Source: Clostridiales bacterium (lineage in GTDB: Bacteria > Bacillota > Clostridia > Lachnospirales > WQUN01). From it: DNA of 54,801 nucleotides. The stretch spans positions 1 to 54,801 of the forward strand of contig JAISGK010000007.1 in assembly GCA_031263155.1 (NCBI GenBank), written 5' to 3'. The notes below the pieces were generated by a model. It saw only the letters and a program-made list of their open reading frames with translations. It ran no database searches and had not been told where the DNA came from. This document shows, in pieces, positions 1-8,092 of the stretch (position 1 is its first letter; every line of letters starts with the position of its first letter). The position numbers and the translations under genes were made by a program.

Positions 1-180
1 TGAGTCATTAATTGAGCGATTAAAATTTTCATAAATTTTCCACCTACATTGATTCGGATTTTAAACCCATTATCATAGAAAAATAAACAAGACTTTGTTA
101 GCAGAGAAATTGATCAATATCCCCTAGCCCGCCGCTTTTAATAGGCGGCGAGCGAGGTCAATTGCGCCGTTTGACCTGAA

Positions 181-932
181 TGAATCTAGCAACTTAGTCA
201 GCACTATCGACACTAATTGGAACGCCAATTCATTTACATATGACGCGGTAAGGCCATAACCCTCCACCAACGAACTAAATTCCACCATCAACATTACAGG
301 CAACCTCAGTCACACCATCGCGACGGAGGATATTCAAAAAGCCTACTTTCATTATGACAGAATGGGCAGTACGGTATATGTGAGCAGCAGGCCGGAAACC
401 TGCTGGCCTACACCGCGTATGACGAGTGGGGTAACGTCCAGAACCGAAAGCAGCTGGATATGAACTTTTCCGGGCTGGACAGAACGGTTAACTATACCGG
501 GCATGATTATGATGAAGTGCTTCTGGGGCAGTACCCAATAGCACAATCGTAATAAGCTAGGAAGGATATCAATCAATAATCATCATCAGGGAACAGGCTG
601 AATACGCGGTTGGAAGCAATAGCACAGGTTACTGGAATCCGGGTTATGGATATAAACCATTATTGGTTATGGCGCCGAAACTGCCACCCACGCCCACTCC
701 GAGTGTAACGCCCGCCTTCACAGAACAATAGTTCAAGTTCATCACAGCAATATGCTTCTGCAAGTGAAGTTACCGAGTCAGTAAAAGTTTTTTTGACCTC
801 TTTATATCAAAAAGGCTATGAAGAAAACGATATTTTATTCGTCGCTGATATGCAAGGCTTAGTACTTCTGGCGAATTTATCAGTCTATATCCCGGCGCAA
901 CAACTGATAGAGTATTAAATGCGATTAAGGCA
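181..932 (+). pseudogene. Decayed 3' end of an RHS/YD-repeat gene
   Basis: No intact frame exists, but consecutive fragments in shifting frames read as one RHS-repeat protein. The order is: a YD-type segment ending NSFTYDAV near 181-258, then YFHYDRMGSTVYVSS at about 342-388. One base later in another frame comes AGNLLAYTAYDEWGNV, followed by NYTGHDYDEV up to a stop near 552. The pattern HYDxxGST, Y-YDxWG and NYTGxDYDE is the RHS core closure signature. A further piece from 720 to 900, continued in another frame to 944, would be the variable C-terminal tip (EFISLYPGATTDRVL). At least three frameshifts or stops are needed, so this is a pseudogene. RHS proteins are polymorphic toxins or surface proteins. 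The tip itself resembles no toxin I recognise. Confidence 0.7.
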
Positions 933-945
933 CTAAATCCGTAAA

Positions 946-1066
946 CTCTAAATGTGCGTTTTCAAAATTTGGCAAGAGTGCGCAGTGGTCAGTGAGTATG
1001 ATTTCATAGGGGCGCACATTCAGACTGCGCGCCCCTACAACACATTGTGAAAATGCTCGTTTAGAG
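946..1066. repeat. Small palindromic (MITE-like) element
   Basis: A stretch of about 121 bp is bounded by imperfect inverted repeats of 23 bp that match at 19 positions (946-968 against 1044-1066). Each end has a perfect CTCTAAA / TTTAGAG tip. Inside lies a stronger hairpin, AGGGGCGC at 1008-1015 with GCGCCCCT at 1029-1036. There is no open reading frame. The shape is that of a miniature inverted-repeat element or a mobile palindrome, sitting between the RHS tip and the next gene. Confidence 0.5.
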
Positions 1067-1087
1067 CCATAAAGGAGGAATTTAATT

Positions 1088-1672
1088 TTGTCAGCTGTAT
1101 TTGAGGTTAACGTCTTAACTAAGAAGAGTATCCCTTACTCCTCCATCGAGAAAATACTAAATAATTATTTATTTGGCATTAATTCAGTAAAAGTTATGGA
1201 TGACTGGGAATACAATAACTATAAAGATTTAGATAAAATTCAGCTACTCTCTAATATAGATCGTTTATTGCTAAATAATAAAATAATATTGACACATGGA
1301 TATTTAGATCGTTTGCATTCTTTCGGTTTTATTATATCCATGGATAGCACAAATGCTTTTAGTAGTTCTTTTTGGATATCAACGGAAAAAATTCGTATGC
1401 TTGATACTGATGGAATAACGCATGAGAATGTGTGTATATATGACATAATCACTCATATTATTATTGGCAATATAGATAAAGAAGATTTTATACTTTGTGG
1501 TATGGGTGTCGAAACTTTTATGCCAAGTAATCTCTCGACAGATGAATTAGTGCATAAAAGCAAAAATATATATCGGTGGATTTTAAACCAAAATAATGAA
1601 TATGATTTTTTAGCTAATTATCACAAGAAAACAGAGGGCAAATATATTTTGTACTCACTATTATCTGTATAA
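1088..1672 (+). CDS. Hypothetical protein, possible RHS-tip immunity partner
   Basis: A 194-residue protein without signal peptide, membrane segment or a motif I recognise. The start is a TTG nine bases after a strong AGGAGG at 1073-1078; no better start lies upstream in frame. It is rich in Ile, Asn, Asp and Lys, and the gene is distinctly AT-richer than the core genes that follow, suggesting acquisition by transfer. It lies directly downstream of the RHS C-terminal remnant, in the same direction. That is where a cognate immunity gene normally sits in RHS and other polymorphic toxin loci. The immunity role is inferred from position only. It could equally be an unrelated orphan. Confidence 0.5.
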   Translation: MSAVFEVNVLTKKSIPYSSIEKILNNYLFGINSVKVMDDWEYNNYKDLDKIQLLSNIDRLLLNNKIILTHGYLDRLHSFGFIISMDSTNAFSSSFWISTEKIRMLDTDGITHENVCIYDIITHIIIGNIDKEDFILCGMGVETFMPSNLSTDELVHKSKNIYRWILNQNNEYDFLANYHKKTEGKYILYSLLSV

Positions 1673-1812
1673 TATTATGCTTAAGAGTTTCTATGAAAGT
1701 GATGCCGATAGCGTTTCCTGACCGTTCTTGGCTCATAGAAGCTGACAGCTAAAATATCTCACGTAATGTTATTTTTCATTGATTTTAAGCCTTTTTTTCA
1801 AGTTCTAAGAGA

Positions 1813-1862
1813 GGGTGGGCATACCACGCTGTAACACGGCGGAGGCATGGCCGCCCTTTTTT
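1813..1862 (+). terminator. Possible rho-independent terminator
   Basis: GGCGG and CCGCC form a short GC-rich stem, nested in a wider GGGC/GCCC pairing, followed directly by a run of six T. It lies downstream of the AT-rich gene ending at 1672 and just before the ung leader. Confidence 0.45.
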
Positions 1863-1939
1863 ATTGTTTAAGGCAAATTTATGTGATATATTTCTATTGT
1901 CGAATATTGGATACACATAAATATCTATGGGGGATAAAC

Positions 1940-2599
1940 ATGGTACATATTGGCAATGACTGGGACGCTCTATTGGCTGACGAATGGACCAAGCCTTATT
2001 ATCTGCAATTGCGCGCGTTCCTTAAGCGAGAGTACGCAGAGCGGGTCATCTATCCACCTGCCGGGGATATTTTTAACGCGCTTAAATATTCCGCATACGC
2101 CGAAACGCGCGTTGTTATTTTAGGGCAAGATCCGTATCATGGAGAAGGGCAGGCCCACGGGCTTTGCTTTTCTGTGCGAGAGGTCGCCGCGCCGCCGTCA
2201 CTCATTAACATATTAAAAGAGATCGAAGCGGAATACAATGTCGGGGTTAGACGCTCAACCGACTTGACAGATTGGGCGCGTCAGGGAGTATTGCTGCTAA
2301 ACACGGCGCTGACCGTGCGCGCCAACGCGGCAAACAGTCACAGTGGCAAAGGCTGGGAAACGCTTACCGATAAGATAATCGCGCTGCTTAATGAACGCGA
2401 GCTCCCGCTGGTCTTTATGCTGTGGGGCAACAACGCCAAAAGCAAAACAAAATTGATAACCAACAAATCGCACTTGTTGTTAACATCGGCGCATCCAAGC
2501 CCCTTGTCGGCCAACTACGGATTTTTTGGTAATAACCATTTCATAAAGGCCAATGATTTTTTGCGCTCTAACGAGTTGGATGAGGTACAGTGGTTTTGA
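1940..2599 (+). CDS. ung: Uracil-DNA glycosylase (family 1)
   Basis: Removes uracil from DNA arising by cytosine deamination or misincorporation, the first step of base-excision repair in the cytoplasm. Visible family-1 signatures are the water-activating loop GQDPYHGEGQAHGL (catalytic Asp in GQDPYH), the LLLNTALTV strand and the minor-groove loop HPSPLSA with the catalytic His near the C terminus. The frame stays open upstream to 1847, but MVHIGNDWD at 1940 is the proper N terminus for the family, and GGGGG stands just before it. The resulting 219 residues match the usual length. It is a single gene with its own leader, ahead of the division cluster. Confidence 0.95.
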   Translation: MVHIGNDWDALLADEWTKPYYLQLRAFLKREYAERVIYPPAGDIFNALKYSAYAETRVVILGQDPYHGEGQAHGLCFSVREVAAPPSLINILKEIEAEYNVGVRRSTDLTDWARQGVLLLNTALTVRANAANSHSGKGWETLTDKIIALLNERELPLVFMLWGNNAKSKTKLITNKSHLLLTSAHPSPLSANYGFFGNNHFIKANDFLRSNELDEVQWF

Positions 2600-2667
2600 A
2601 ATGGGCGCTTTTTTGTATGCCCTGCAATGTTATGCCTACTATTGTCATATGATAAGTAAAAATCATT

Positions 2668-2697
2668 CTGGCAATGCTCGAGATTTTCGTATATAAT
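2668..2697 (+). promoter_or_regulatory. Probable sigma-A promoter for the rsmH operon
   Basis: A perfect TATAAT at 2692-2697 is preceded by CTGGCA at 2668-2673 with an 18-bp spacer. It lies 85-120 bp ahead of the rsmH start region, and the tandem repeat at 2738 would fall in the transcribed leader. Confidence 0.45.
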
Positions 2698-2737
2698 CAA
2701 AAGCAGTGGACACGCCCGCGCTGTGAGAGCTTATCAA

Positions 2738-2777
2738 TACATAGCGATACATAGCGATACATAGCGATACATGGCGA
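2738..2777. repeat. 10-bp tandem repeat in the rsmH leader
   Basis: Four head-to-tail copies of TACATAGCGA (2738-2747, 2748-2757, 2758-2767), the last (2768-2777) with one change to TACATGGCGA. It ends only a few bases before the first possible rsmH start, so copy number would change the spacing of the leader. Confidence 0.9.
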
Positions 2778-2781
2778 TGTC

Positions 2782-3834
2782 GTGCCTCAACAAATGCAGG
2801 TTTTGGTGATGCTTATGCCCGATGATCATTCGCGACGCCCGTTAAGCAATGAGCCGCCCGTTGAAGAATCCGCCGCGCGTTACGCCCACACACCCGTTAT
2901 GCTAAACGAATGTTTAAATGCGCTTAACGTACAGCCTGACGGCGTATATGTCGATTGTACGCTGGGGGGCGGGGGGCATTCCGCCGCCATAATTTGCCGC
3001 TTAACAAAAAACGGGCGGCTCATTGCGATAGATCAGGACTCCGCCGCTATAGCCTCCGCCTCGGCGCGCTTATCTCTATATGCGCAATACCCGCAAGTGA
3101 CGATTGTAAAAGATAATTTCTGCAATATAAGGGACATTTTTTTAGGCTTGGGGATAAATCAGGCCGATGGCTTTCTGCTTGATTTGGGTGTGTCGTCGCA
3201 TCAATTGGATACCGCTGGGCGAGGCTTTTCATACAGGCATGACGCGGCGCTGGATATGCGAATGGATACGAGCAGTCGATTGACCGCATACGATGTTGTT
3301 AATACCTATGACGAAAACGATTTGGCAAATATCTTTTTTTATTATGGGGAAGAGAGGTTTAGCAGGCGCGTCGCGCGAGCGATATGCAAGCGGCGCCAGG
3401 CACAGCCTATAAAGACCACCTTTGAGCTAAACGATTTGATAGACGCCGCCGTGCCAAAAAAATTTCGCGACTTCGGCCATCCCGCGCGGCGCGTGTATCA
3501 AGCCTTGCGTATGGAAGTAAATCAAGAATTGCAAAAGCTGACCCGCTCCCTGGATGATATCGTTGACCTGCTAAAGCCCGGCGGGCGGGTTGTGGTTGTA
3601 TCATATCACTCTTTGGAGGATCGAGCCGTTAAAACATGTTTTAGGCGGAATGAAAAGCCGTGCACATGCCCGCCGGACTTCCCCGTGTGCGTGTGCGGGC
3701 TTAAGCCGACGCTTAAGATTATTACAAAAAAGCCTCTTACCCCCGGCGATGAAGAGATACAACGCAACTATCGCAGCCATAGCGCGAAATTGCGTTGCGC
3801 CGAAAAAATACAGGATGAGAGAATCGGCAACTAA
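2782..3834 (+). CDS. rsmH: 16S rRNA (cytosine1402-N4)-methyltransferase RsmH
   Basis: SAM-dependent enzyme (formerly MraW) that methylates N4 of C1402 in the ribosomal P site. Diagnostic stretches are HTPVMLNE near the N terminus, the SAM loop DCTLGGGGHS, DLGVSSHQLD with GRGFSYR-DAALDMRMD, and ALRMEVNQEL. The C-terminal part carries SYHSLEDRAVK. The GTG at 2782 gives 350 residues, about 35 more than usual. In-frame ATG codons at 2794, 2809 and 2815 are alternatives, and 2815 gives a more typical N terminus. It is the first gene of a shortened dcw cluster (rsmH, ftsL-like, transpeptidase). The mraZ gene that usually precedes it is absent; ung stands there instead. Confidence 0.93.
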   Translation: MPQQMQVLVMLMPDDHSRRPLSNEPPVEESAARYAHTPVMLNECLNALNVQPDGVYVDCTLGGGGHSAAIICRLTKNGRLIAIDQDSAAIASASARLSLYAQYPQVTIVKDNFCNIRDIFLGLGINQADGFLLDLGVSSHQLDTAGRGFSYRHDAALDMRMDTSSRLTAYDVVNTYDENDLANIFFYYGEERFSRRVARAICKRRQAQPIKTTFELNDLIDAAVPKKFRDFGHPARRVYQALRMEVNQELQKLTRSLDDIVDLLKPGGRVVVVSYHSLEDRAVKTCFRRNEKPCTCPPDFPVCVCGLKPTLKIITKKPLTPGDEEIQRNYRSHSAKLRCAEKIQDERIGN

Positions 3835-3848
3835 CAAATCAAAAACAA

Positions 3849-3897
3849 AGGAGGACGGTACCAAAGAATACCAGATAAAATCTTGGTACCGGTGTTT
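3849..3897 (+). promoter_or_regulatory. Shine-Dalgarno site bridged to its start by a hairpin
   Basis: AGGAGG at 3849-3854 is 43 bases from the ATG at 3898, much too far for normal use. An inverted repeat lies between them: GGTACCAA at 3857-3864 pairs with TTGGTACC at 3883-3890, extended by GA/TC beyond one bulged A. If the hairpin (3857-3890) forms, the remaining spacer is nine bases, the optimal distance. The same fold places the alternative TTG start (3883) inside the stem. Confidence 0.5.
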
Positions 3898-4356
3898 ATG
3901 CCAAACTTTGCTAGAGACACATCGCCCAGGGCATTGGATTGGGAAAATCTCGAGATTCCAGAAACGGATCGCCTTCAATCCAATACGACGACCAACGCGG
4001 CAAAATCCAGCCCCGCCAAAACCATGGCAAAGCCCCGCGTTGTTTACGACAATGATGGTACGCACAAGTTGCCCGCGCTCACTGTAGTCACGCTATTTAT
4101 CGTGTTGGCCGCCGCGTTTGTTATTGCCAGCGGTATTGCGCAGGTGTCTGTTCTTAAACGCGAAGAAGCGCTCCTTACAGAGGAATTGCGGCAGGAAAAT
4201 TTGCTTATAAACGGAATGACAGAAGAAATAAACCGTACTCAAGATGTGGCTAAAATGCGCGAAACCGCTAAAGAATTAGGCATGGGCGAGCCTCAATCTT
4301 ACCAGATAACGCACATAACAGTCCCGGAGAATGACTATGCCGAAATCAGCGATTAA
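3898..4356 (+). CDS. ftsL: FtsL-like septum formation initiator
   Basis: A bitopic protein of 152 residues: about 60 polar cytoplasmic residues rich in Asn, Thr, Ala and Pro, one transmembrane helix (LTVVTLFIVLAAAFVIA, roughly 60-80), then a coiled coil (KREEALLTEELRQENLLINGM). This layout and the place between rsmH and the division transpeptidase are those of FtsL, which with DivIC/FtsB positions and activates septal peptidoglycan synthesis. Sequence similarity in this family is weak, so the call rests on topology and context. A TTG at 3883 would add five residues. The ATG at 3898 is preferred because of the hairpin-bridged ribosome site. The end overlaps the start of the next gene, suggesting coupling. 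Confidence 0.75.
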   Translation: MPNFARDTSPRALDWENLEIPETDRLQSNTTTNAAKSSPAKTMAKPRVVYDNDGTHKLPALTVVTLFIVLAAAFVIASGIAQVSVLKREEALLTEELRQENLLINGMTEEINRTQDVAKMRETAKELGMGEPQSYQITHITVPENDYAEISD

Positions 4357-6562
4357 CGAAACGGAGAGGTACAATTTAAGACCCAGGCACAGGATAGGGC
4401 TATTACGTTTTATCACGGTAGTGATCCTTTGCGCTCTAATTGCGCGCATTGGCTACATAAAGTTAAAAAAGGGCTACGAGTACGAATTACGAACCGTCTT
4501 GCAAAGCGTTAGCTCTGGCGGCACACAGCAAGCCATACAACCCAGCAGAGGGTTTATAATGGACAGAAACGGACGCCAACTTGCCGTATCCGAAACGGTG
4601 TACAACATAGTGCTGGATATAAAAGTGCTTAATGACCCGATGTATACCAAGGCGGAGCAAGGAACTCCCAGTGTAAAGGAAAAAGTAATAAATGTTTTAT
4701 CGGTGCTTTTGGAGCGCGGCGCGGATGAGATAAGAGCCATAGCGGACGACCCCGCCAATGCCAATCGCAACTACTATATCTTAGAGCGCGGAGTCCCCAT
4801 AGACAAATGGCAGACCATTAAAACGGCCATAGATGAGGGCGTGGATTACAACAAACTGCTTGGCGCAGGCATAACGACCGCTAACGCCAAGGCCTTCAAA
4901 CTTGTGTGCGTGTATTATGAAATGCAGGTGCTTCGTCATTATCCCCGGGGGGACTTCGCGTCGCAGATAATAGGTTTTTTGCGTAACCAGGGCGCAGCGT
5001 GGGGGTTGGAGAATACATACGACGATCAGTTGACGGGCGTTTCTGGGCGCGTGTTTCGCACCTACACATCAGACGGGCCAATAACAGAAGAAAAGCCGGC
5101 GGAGCAGGGCAAAACCATTGTTACAACACTAGATGCCACCATACAAGAATATTCAAAGCAGGCGGCGGATGATGCGGTGAATGTATACTTCGCGGATCAC
5201 GCCGCTATTGTTGTTATGGATCCAAACACAGGCGAAATAATTGCCATGGCGCAGTCGCCTTCGTTTGACCCTGATAAACCCAGCGATCCCTCTGGATTTA
5301 CAGATAAGGCTCTTGAAGAGCAATGGGAGACCCTGACAGAAAATGAAAGGCTAAACGCGATGTATGACATGTGGGCCAATTTTTCCATAACAAGCACATT
5401 CGAGCCGGGGTCTATATTTAAGCCCATAGTAGTCGCGGCCGCGCTTGAAGAAGGCGTTATAAGCCCGGAAGACACCTTTTATTGCGCCGGTTACAAGATG
5501 GTGCTGAACACGCGCATTAACTGTTGGGTAGGGGCGACGGGCGGCTCCCACGGTGAGCAAACGCTGGAACAGGTATTGGCGAACTCATGCAATGTCGGTA
5601 TGATGGAAATAGTGGAAAAGTTGGGGCGCGATCGTTTTTTTCAATATCGCAATGAATTCGGGTTTGCGGAAAAAACAGGGATCGATCTGCCTAATGAAAA
5701 CGCGGCAAGCAGCAACCTTATTATGTATTCGCTGGATCAGCTTAACCCTGTAGAGCTTGCGACCTCATCATTCGGGCAGGGGTTTAACACTACGGCTATA
5801 CAGTCTATATCTTCGTTCGCGGCGGTTATCAACGGTGGGTACTTATTAAAACCGTTTGTCGTGAAGCAAATAACCGATGCGGATGGCAGCGTGAGCGAAA
5901 CTTTCGAGCCGCAGATAATACGTAGGGTTATATCAAAAGAAACCTCCGACTGGATGCGCGAGGCGTTGCAATTGGTAATATCTGACAGTGGCACGGGCAG
6001 GCTGGCTATGATAGACGGGTACAACATAGGAGGCAAAACAGGCACGGCCCAGCAGGCTACTTCAGAAGGTTACGCCAGCGGCGGCCACAGGCTTGCTTTC
6101 GTGGCGTACCTACCAGTTGAAGACCCCCAATATATTGCGCTCGCCCTTATAGACAACCCTCAAAGTGGCGAACAGGGAAGCACTTCCGCCGTACCTATGC
6201 TGCGTGACGTGCTGCAAAAGCTAATAGATTATAAAAATATTTTGCCCAGCTACGCTATAGACGGAAATCCGGACGCAAACAGTAATCTTCTTCCAGACTT
6301 TAGCGGCATGCCACTAAACGATGTCATTGAATCGCTTAACGATTTAGGTGTGGATTATGAGTGTGTGGGCAACGGTAATACTGTGTATCGACAGTTTCCA
6401 AAAGGGGGCGTAAACTATTCTGAAAACACCCTCGTATACTTATACCTATCGACAGTGGAAGAAGAGGAAGATGAAGAGCAGCCTGACCTAGGAGTTACGA
6501 CCGAACCAAGCGCTACGACCGATTCGAGCGTTACAGCCGAACCAAGCGTTATGGGCGAATAA
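4337..6562 (+). CDS. ftsI: Class B penicillin-binding protein with PASTA domain (PBP2B/SpoVD type)
   Basis: Peptidoglycan DD-transpeptidase that cross-links septal (or spore cortex) wall. Order of domains: short cytoplasmic tail, one membrane anchor (about 18-40), the dimerisation region (RGFIMDRNGRQLAVSE), then the transpeptidase with STFEPGSIFKP (nucleophile Ser in SIFK, about residue 358), SCN (about 417) and KTGTAQQ (about 566). One PASTA domain follows (LLPDFSGMPLNDVIESL, about 650-705). The tail ends in an acidic run and TTEPS-like repeats. The ATG at 4337 has GGAG seven bases upstream and fits better than the ATG at 4331. One PASTA domain and the dcw position fit either PbpB or SpoVD; sequence alone does not separate them. 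Confidence 0.9.
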   Translation: MPKSAINETERYNLRPRHRIGLLRFITVVILCALIARIGYIKLKKGYEYELRTVLQSVSSGGTQQAIQPSRGFIMDRNGRQLAVSETVYNIVLDIKVLNDPMYTKAEQGTPSVKEKVINVLSVLLERGADEIRAIADDPANANRNYYILERGVPIDKWQTIKTAIDEGVDYNKLLGAGITTANAKAFKLVCVYYEMQVLRHYPRGDFASQIIGFLRNQGAAWGLENTYDDQLTGVSGRVFRTYTSDGPITEEKPAEQGKTIVTTLDATIQEYSKQAADDAVNVYFADHAAIVVMDPNTGEIIAMAQSPSFDPDKPSDPSGFTDKALEEQWETLTENERLNAMYDMWANFSITSTFEPGSIFKPIVVAAALEEGVISPEDTFYCAGYKMVLNTRINCWVGATGGSHGEQTLEQVLANSCNVGMMEIVEKLGRDRFFQYRNEFGFAEKTGIDLPNENAASSNLIMYSLDQLNPVELATSSFGQGFNTTAIQSISSFAAVINGGYLLKPFVVKQITDADGSVSETFEPQIIRRVISKETSDWMREALQLVISDSGTGRLAMIDGYNIGGKTGTAQQATSEGYASGGHRLAFVAYLPVEDPQYIALALIDNPQSGEQGSTSAVPMLRDVLQKLIDYKNILPSYAIDGNPDANSNLLPDFSGMPLNDVIESLNDLGVDYECVGNGNTVYRQFPKGGVNYSENTLVYLYLSTVEEEEDEEQPDLGVTTEPSATTDSSVTAEPSVMGE

Positions 6563-6597
6563 AGAGCGGGCAGCCATATTGGGCGCCCGCTCTTTAA
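6561..6597. terminator. Bidirectional intrinsic terminator
   Basis: A perfect 11-bp stem, AAAGAGCGGGC at 6561-6571 with GCCCGCTCTTT at 6585-6595, sits between two convergent genes. Its T and A arms serve both strands. Confidence 0.85.
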
Positions 6598-6786
6598 TTA
6601 TACAAAATTGCGTTCGTCGGTGTACACAACCCCATTTTCATCGACGAATTCTTCATCGGAGTAGTCTTCATCCTTAGCGGTTTCTTCAAAATATTTGGTA
6701 ATAATATAGGCTGCCAGCCCGGCAAGCAGAGTGAGCAGAGCGGCTATAACGATGACGATATTTTTACTCTTTGCGTGTTTCCGCAC
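6598..6786 (-). CDS. Small single-pass membrane protein with acidic tail
   Basis: A 62-residue protein: basic N terminus (MRKHAKSKN), one hydrophobic helix (about 10-30, IVIVIAALLTLLAGLAAYII), then a strongly acidic tail with many Asp and Glu. The GTG start has an AGGAGG ten bases upstream, so it is very likely translated. The basic head and hydrophobic helix suggest N-in topology with the acidic tail outside. I recognise no family. It lies just downstream of the Nudix gene on the same strand and may be co-transcribed with it. Function unknown. Confidence 0.7.
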   Translation of the reverse strand: MRKHAKSKNIVIVIAALLTLLAGLAAYIITKYFEETAKDEDYSDEEFVDENGVVYTDERNFV

Positions 6787-6807
6787 AACATCATCTCCTC
6801 CTGAATG

Positions 6808-7269
6808 TTACAAGCCGCCGAAATACACACTATAGTGCCAGTCGCGGCCGCGTTTTAGTTCGTTGTATTCATTATAAGCTCTTCTCATGATTTGTTTTTC
6901 ATCATGAAATTTGAGTAGGTGATAGGCTTCGTGTTGCTTATAAAACCCCGCGTCGGCAAAAAATTCTTCGGCTTGCGGTTTGCAGTAGAACGAATCGGTA
7001 GCCATGAGATACCAATACACCGTTTTGTTAACAATTTCGTCTGTGCCGCGAAAGTTGTATTGTGTTTTACCAATATACTGGACGATACGCGCGTTAACGC
7101 CTGTTTCTTCTTTCACTTCGCGCAAAGCGGTTTCTTTGTACGTTTCACCGGTTTCTAAAGTTCCTTTTGGCATAACCCAGCCCATATATCTTCCGTTTTG
7201 GTTTTTATAAAGCAACAATACTTTGCCCTTATGAATAACCACTCCCCCGCAACTAATGGCTTCTATCAT
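6808..7269 (-). CDS. Nudix hydrolase
   Basis: Contains a complete Nudix box, G-x5-E-x7-REVKEETG-V, starting at GTLETGETYKE, within about 153 residues. The family hydrolyses nucleoside diphosphates linked to another moiety, using the Glu residues of the REVKEE core to bind metal. The N-terminal strand (AISCGGVVIHKGKVLLLYK) and the MGWVMPKGTLETGE entry resemble the diadenosine-polyphosphate or house-cleaning type, but the substrate cannot be read from the sequence. The frame opens at 7317, but the ATG at 7269 has GGAGG close upstream and begins directly at the fold (MIEAISCGG), so that start is used. Confidence 0.88.
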   Translation of the reverse strand: MIEAISCGGVVIHKGKVLLLYKNQNGRYMGWVMPKGTLETGETYKETALREVKEETGVNARIVQYIGKTQYNFRGTDEIVNKTVYWYLMATDSFYCKPQAEEFFADAGFYKQHEAYHLLKFHDEKQIMRRAYNEYNELKRGRDWHYSVYFGGL

Positions 7270-7447
7270 CGTTATTCCTCCGACCCGGCATGGGTTCGGC
7301 ACATTCGCGCAATACAATACACTTATGCTTTACCTTTTGCCCAAATCTTTTTGCCAAAATCTGATGCCTTTACCGTAGTATAAACCTAATCACTTAATAT
7401 TTCAATCTGTTTTTTTCGAAAAGGCTACACGTAGGCGCGCTCCTATT

Positions 7448-7467
7448 TAGCGTGGCTTGCCACGCTA
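7448..7467. terminator. Hairpin after rae1, likely terminator
   Basis: TAGCGTGGC and GCCACGCTA form a perfect 9-bp stem with a two-base loop, 44 bases past the end of rae1 and flanked by AT-rich sequence on both sides. A classical T run is short. Confidence 0.5.
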
Positions 7468-7510
7468 TTTATATACAAGGGCATTACAGGCAAAACGCGA
7501 TTGCCGTAAG

Positions 7511-8092
7511 CTAATGCTTTTTTGATCTGGATTTGGATTTGGATTCAGATGTGGAGTTGCCAGATTTAGAATCGCCGGCATCCAGCCTCAAGCGCTCAAG
7601 GGCGTTAGCCGTGTCACTGTCCAATAGATCTATCAGGGGGTTTTTCTTTGCTGGTTTGTTTTCAATAAATCGCTTGCGCGCGGTTTTTCGCGCCTGATCC
7701 ACTTCATGGTAAAACTCCATTGCCGACATTCGTACGGCGCCGCGCCCCAAAATAATAATTTGTTCTGTGTAGTCCGACGACACAACACGAATGGTTGAGC
7801 GTGTTTTAGCAAGCTTATTCGCTTCCATCTCGATATAATTGTCCGCTGTTTCAAACTCTTTGGTATAAACTACGTGAATATTGTTGTAATCTTGCTTTGA
7901 ACCCAGGCCCCCGCGCGTGTTGTAAGCGTCAAATACAACTGTTAGTATGTTTTGTTTTAGGCCCTGATAGTCGCACATGATGTCAAGCAGTTTTTGCCTG
8001 GCGTTTTCAAGTGACTGCATGGCTATTTTGTTCAATGTAGACCACGCGAAGATAACGTTGTAGCCATCTACAAACAGGTATTCCTTTTTCAA
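7511..8092 (-). CDS. rae1: NYN-domain endoribonuclease Rae1/YacP
   Basis: A 193-residue NYN (PIN-like) nuclease. Seen: the N-terminal strand with catalytic Asp, FVDGYNVIF; the segment VVFDAYNTRGG; and VVSSDYTEQIIILGRGA with further acidic residues, all typical of the YacP family. In Bacillus subtilis Rae1 cleaves mRNA in the ribosomal A site. The C-terminal tail is a Ser/Lys-rich low-complexity stretch (SGNSTSESKSKSRSKKH). The start is a TTG overlapping the stop of rlmB as TTGA, so the two are translationally coupled. The rlmB-rae1 pairing is conserved in Firmicutes and supports the call. Confidence 0.88.
   Translation of the reverse strand: MKKEYLFVDGYNVIFAWSTLNKIAMQSLENARQKLLDIMCDYQGLKQNILTVVFDAYNTRGGLGSKQDYNNIHVVYTKEFETADNYIEMEANKLAKTRSTIRVVSSDYTEQIIILGRGAVRMSAMEFYHEVDQARKTARKRFIENKPAKKNPLIDLLDSDTANALERLRLDAGDSKSGNSTSESKSKSRSKKH

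Noticed and set aside
352..576. Minus-strand frame of 74 codons in the RHS region
   Set aside because: It is antisense to the RHS remnant, whose HYDxxGST and NYTGxDYDE signatures show that the + strand is the coding one.
1847..1939. N-terminal extension of ung
   Set aside because: The extra 31 codons overlap the probable terminator and lack similarity to the family; the ATG at 1940 fits.
2738..2777. CRISPR array
   Set aside because: Units of 10 bp are contiguous with no spacers. The other short tandem arrays fail for the same reason.
3590..4087. 165-codon frame overlapping rsmH and ftsL
   Set aside because: Shadow of two supported genes; low-complexity Arg/Pro-rich translation.
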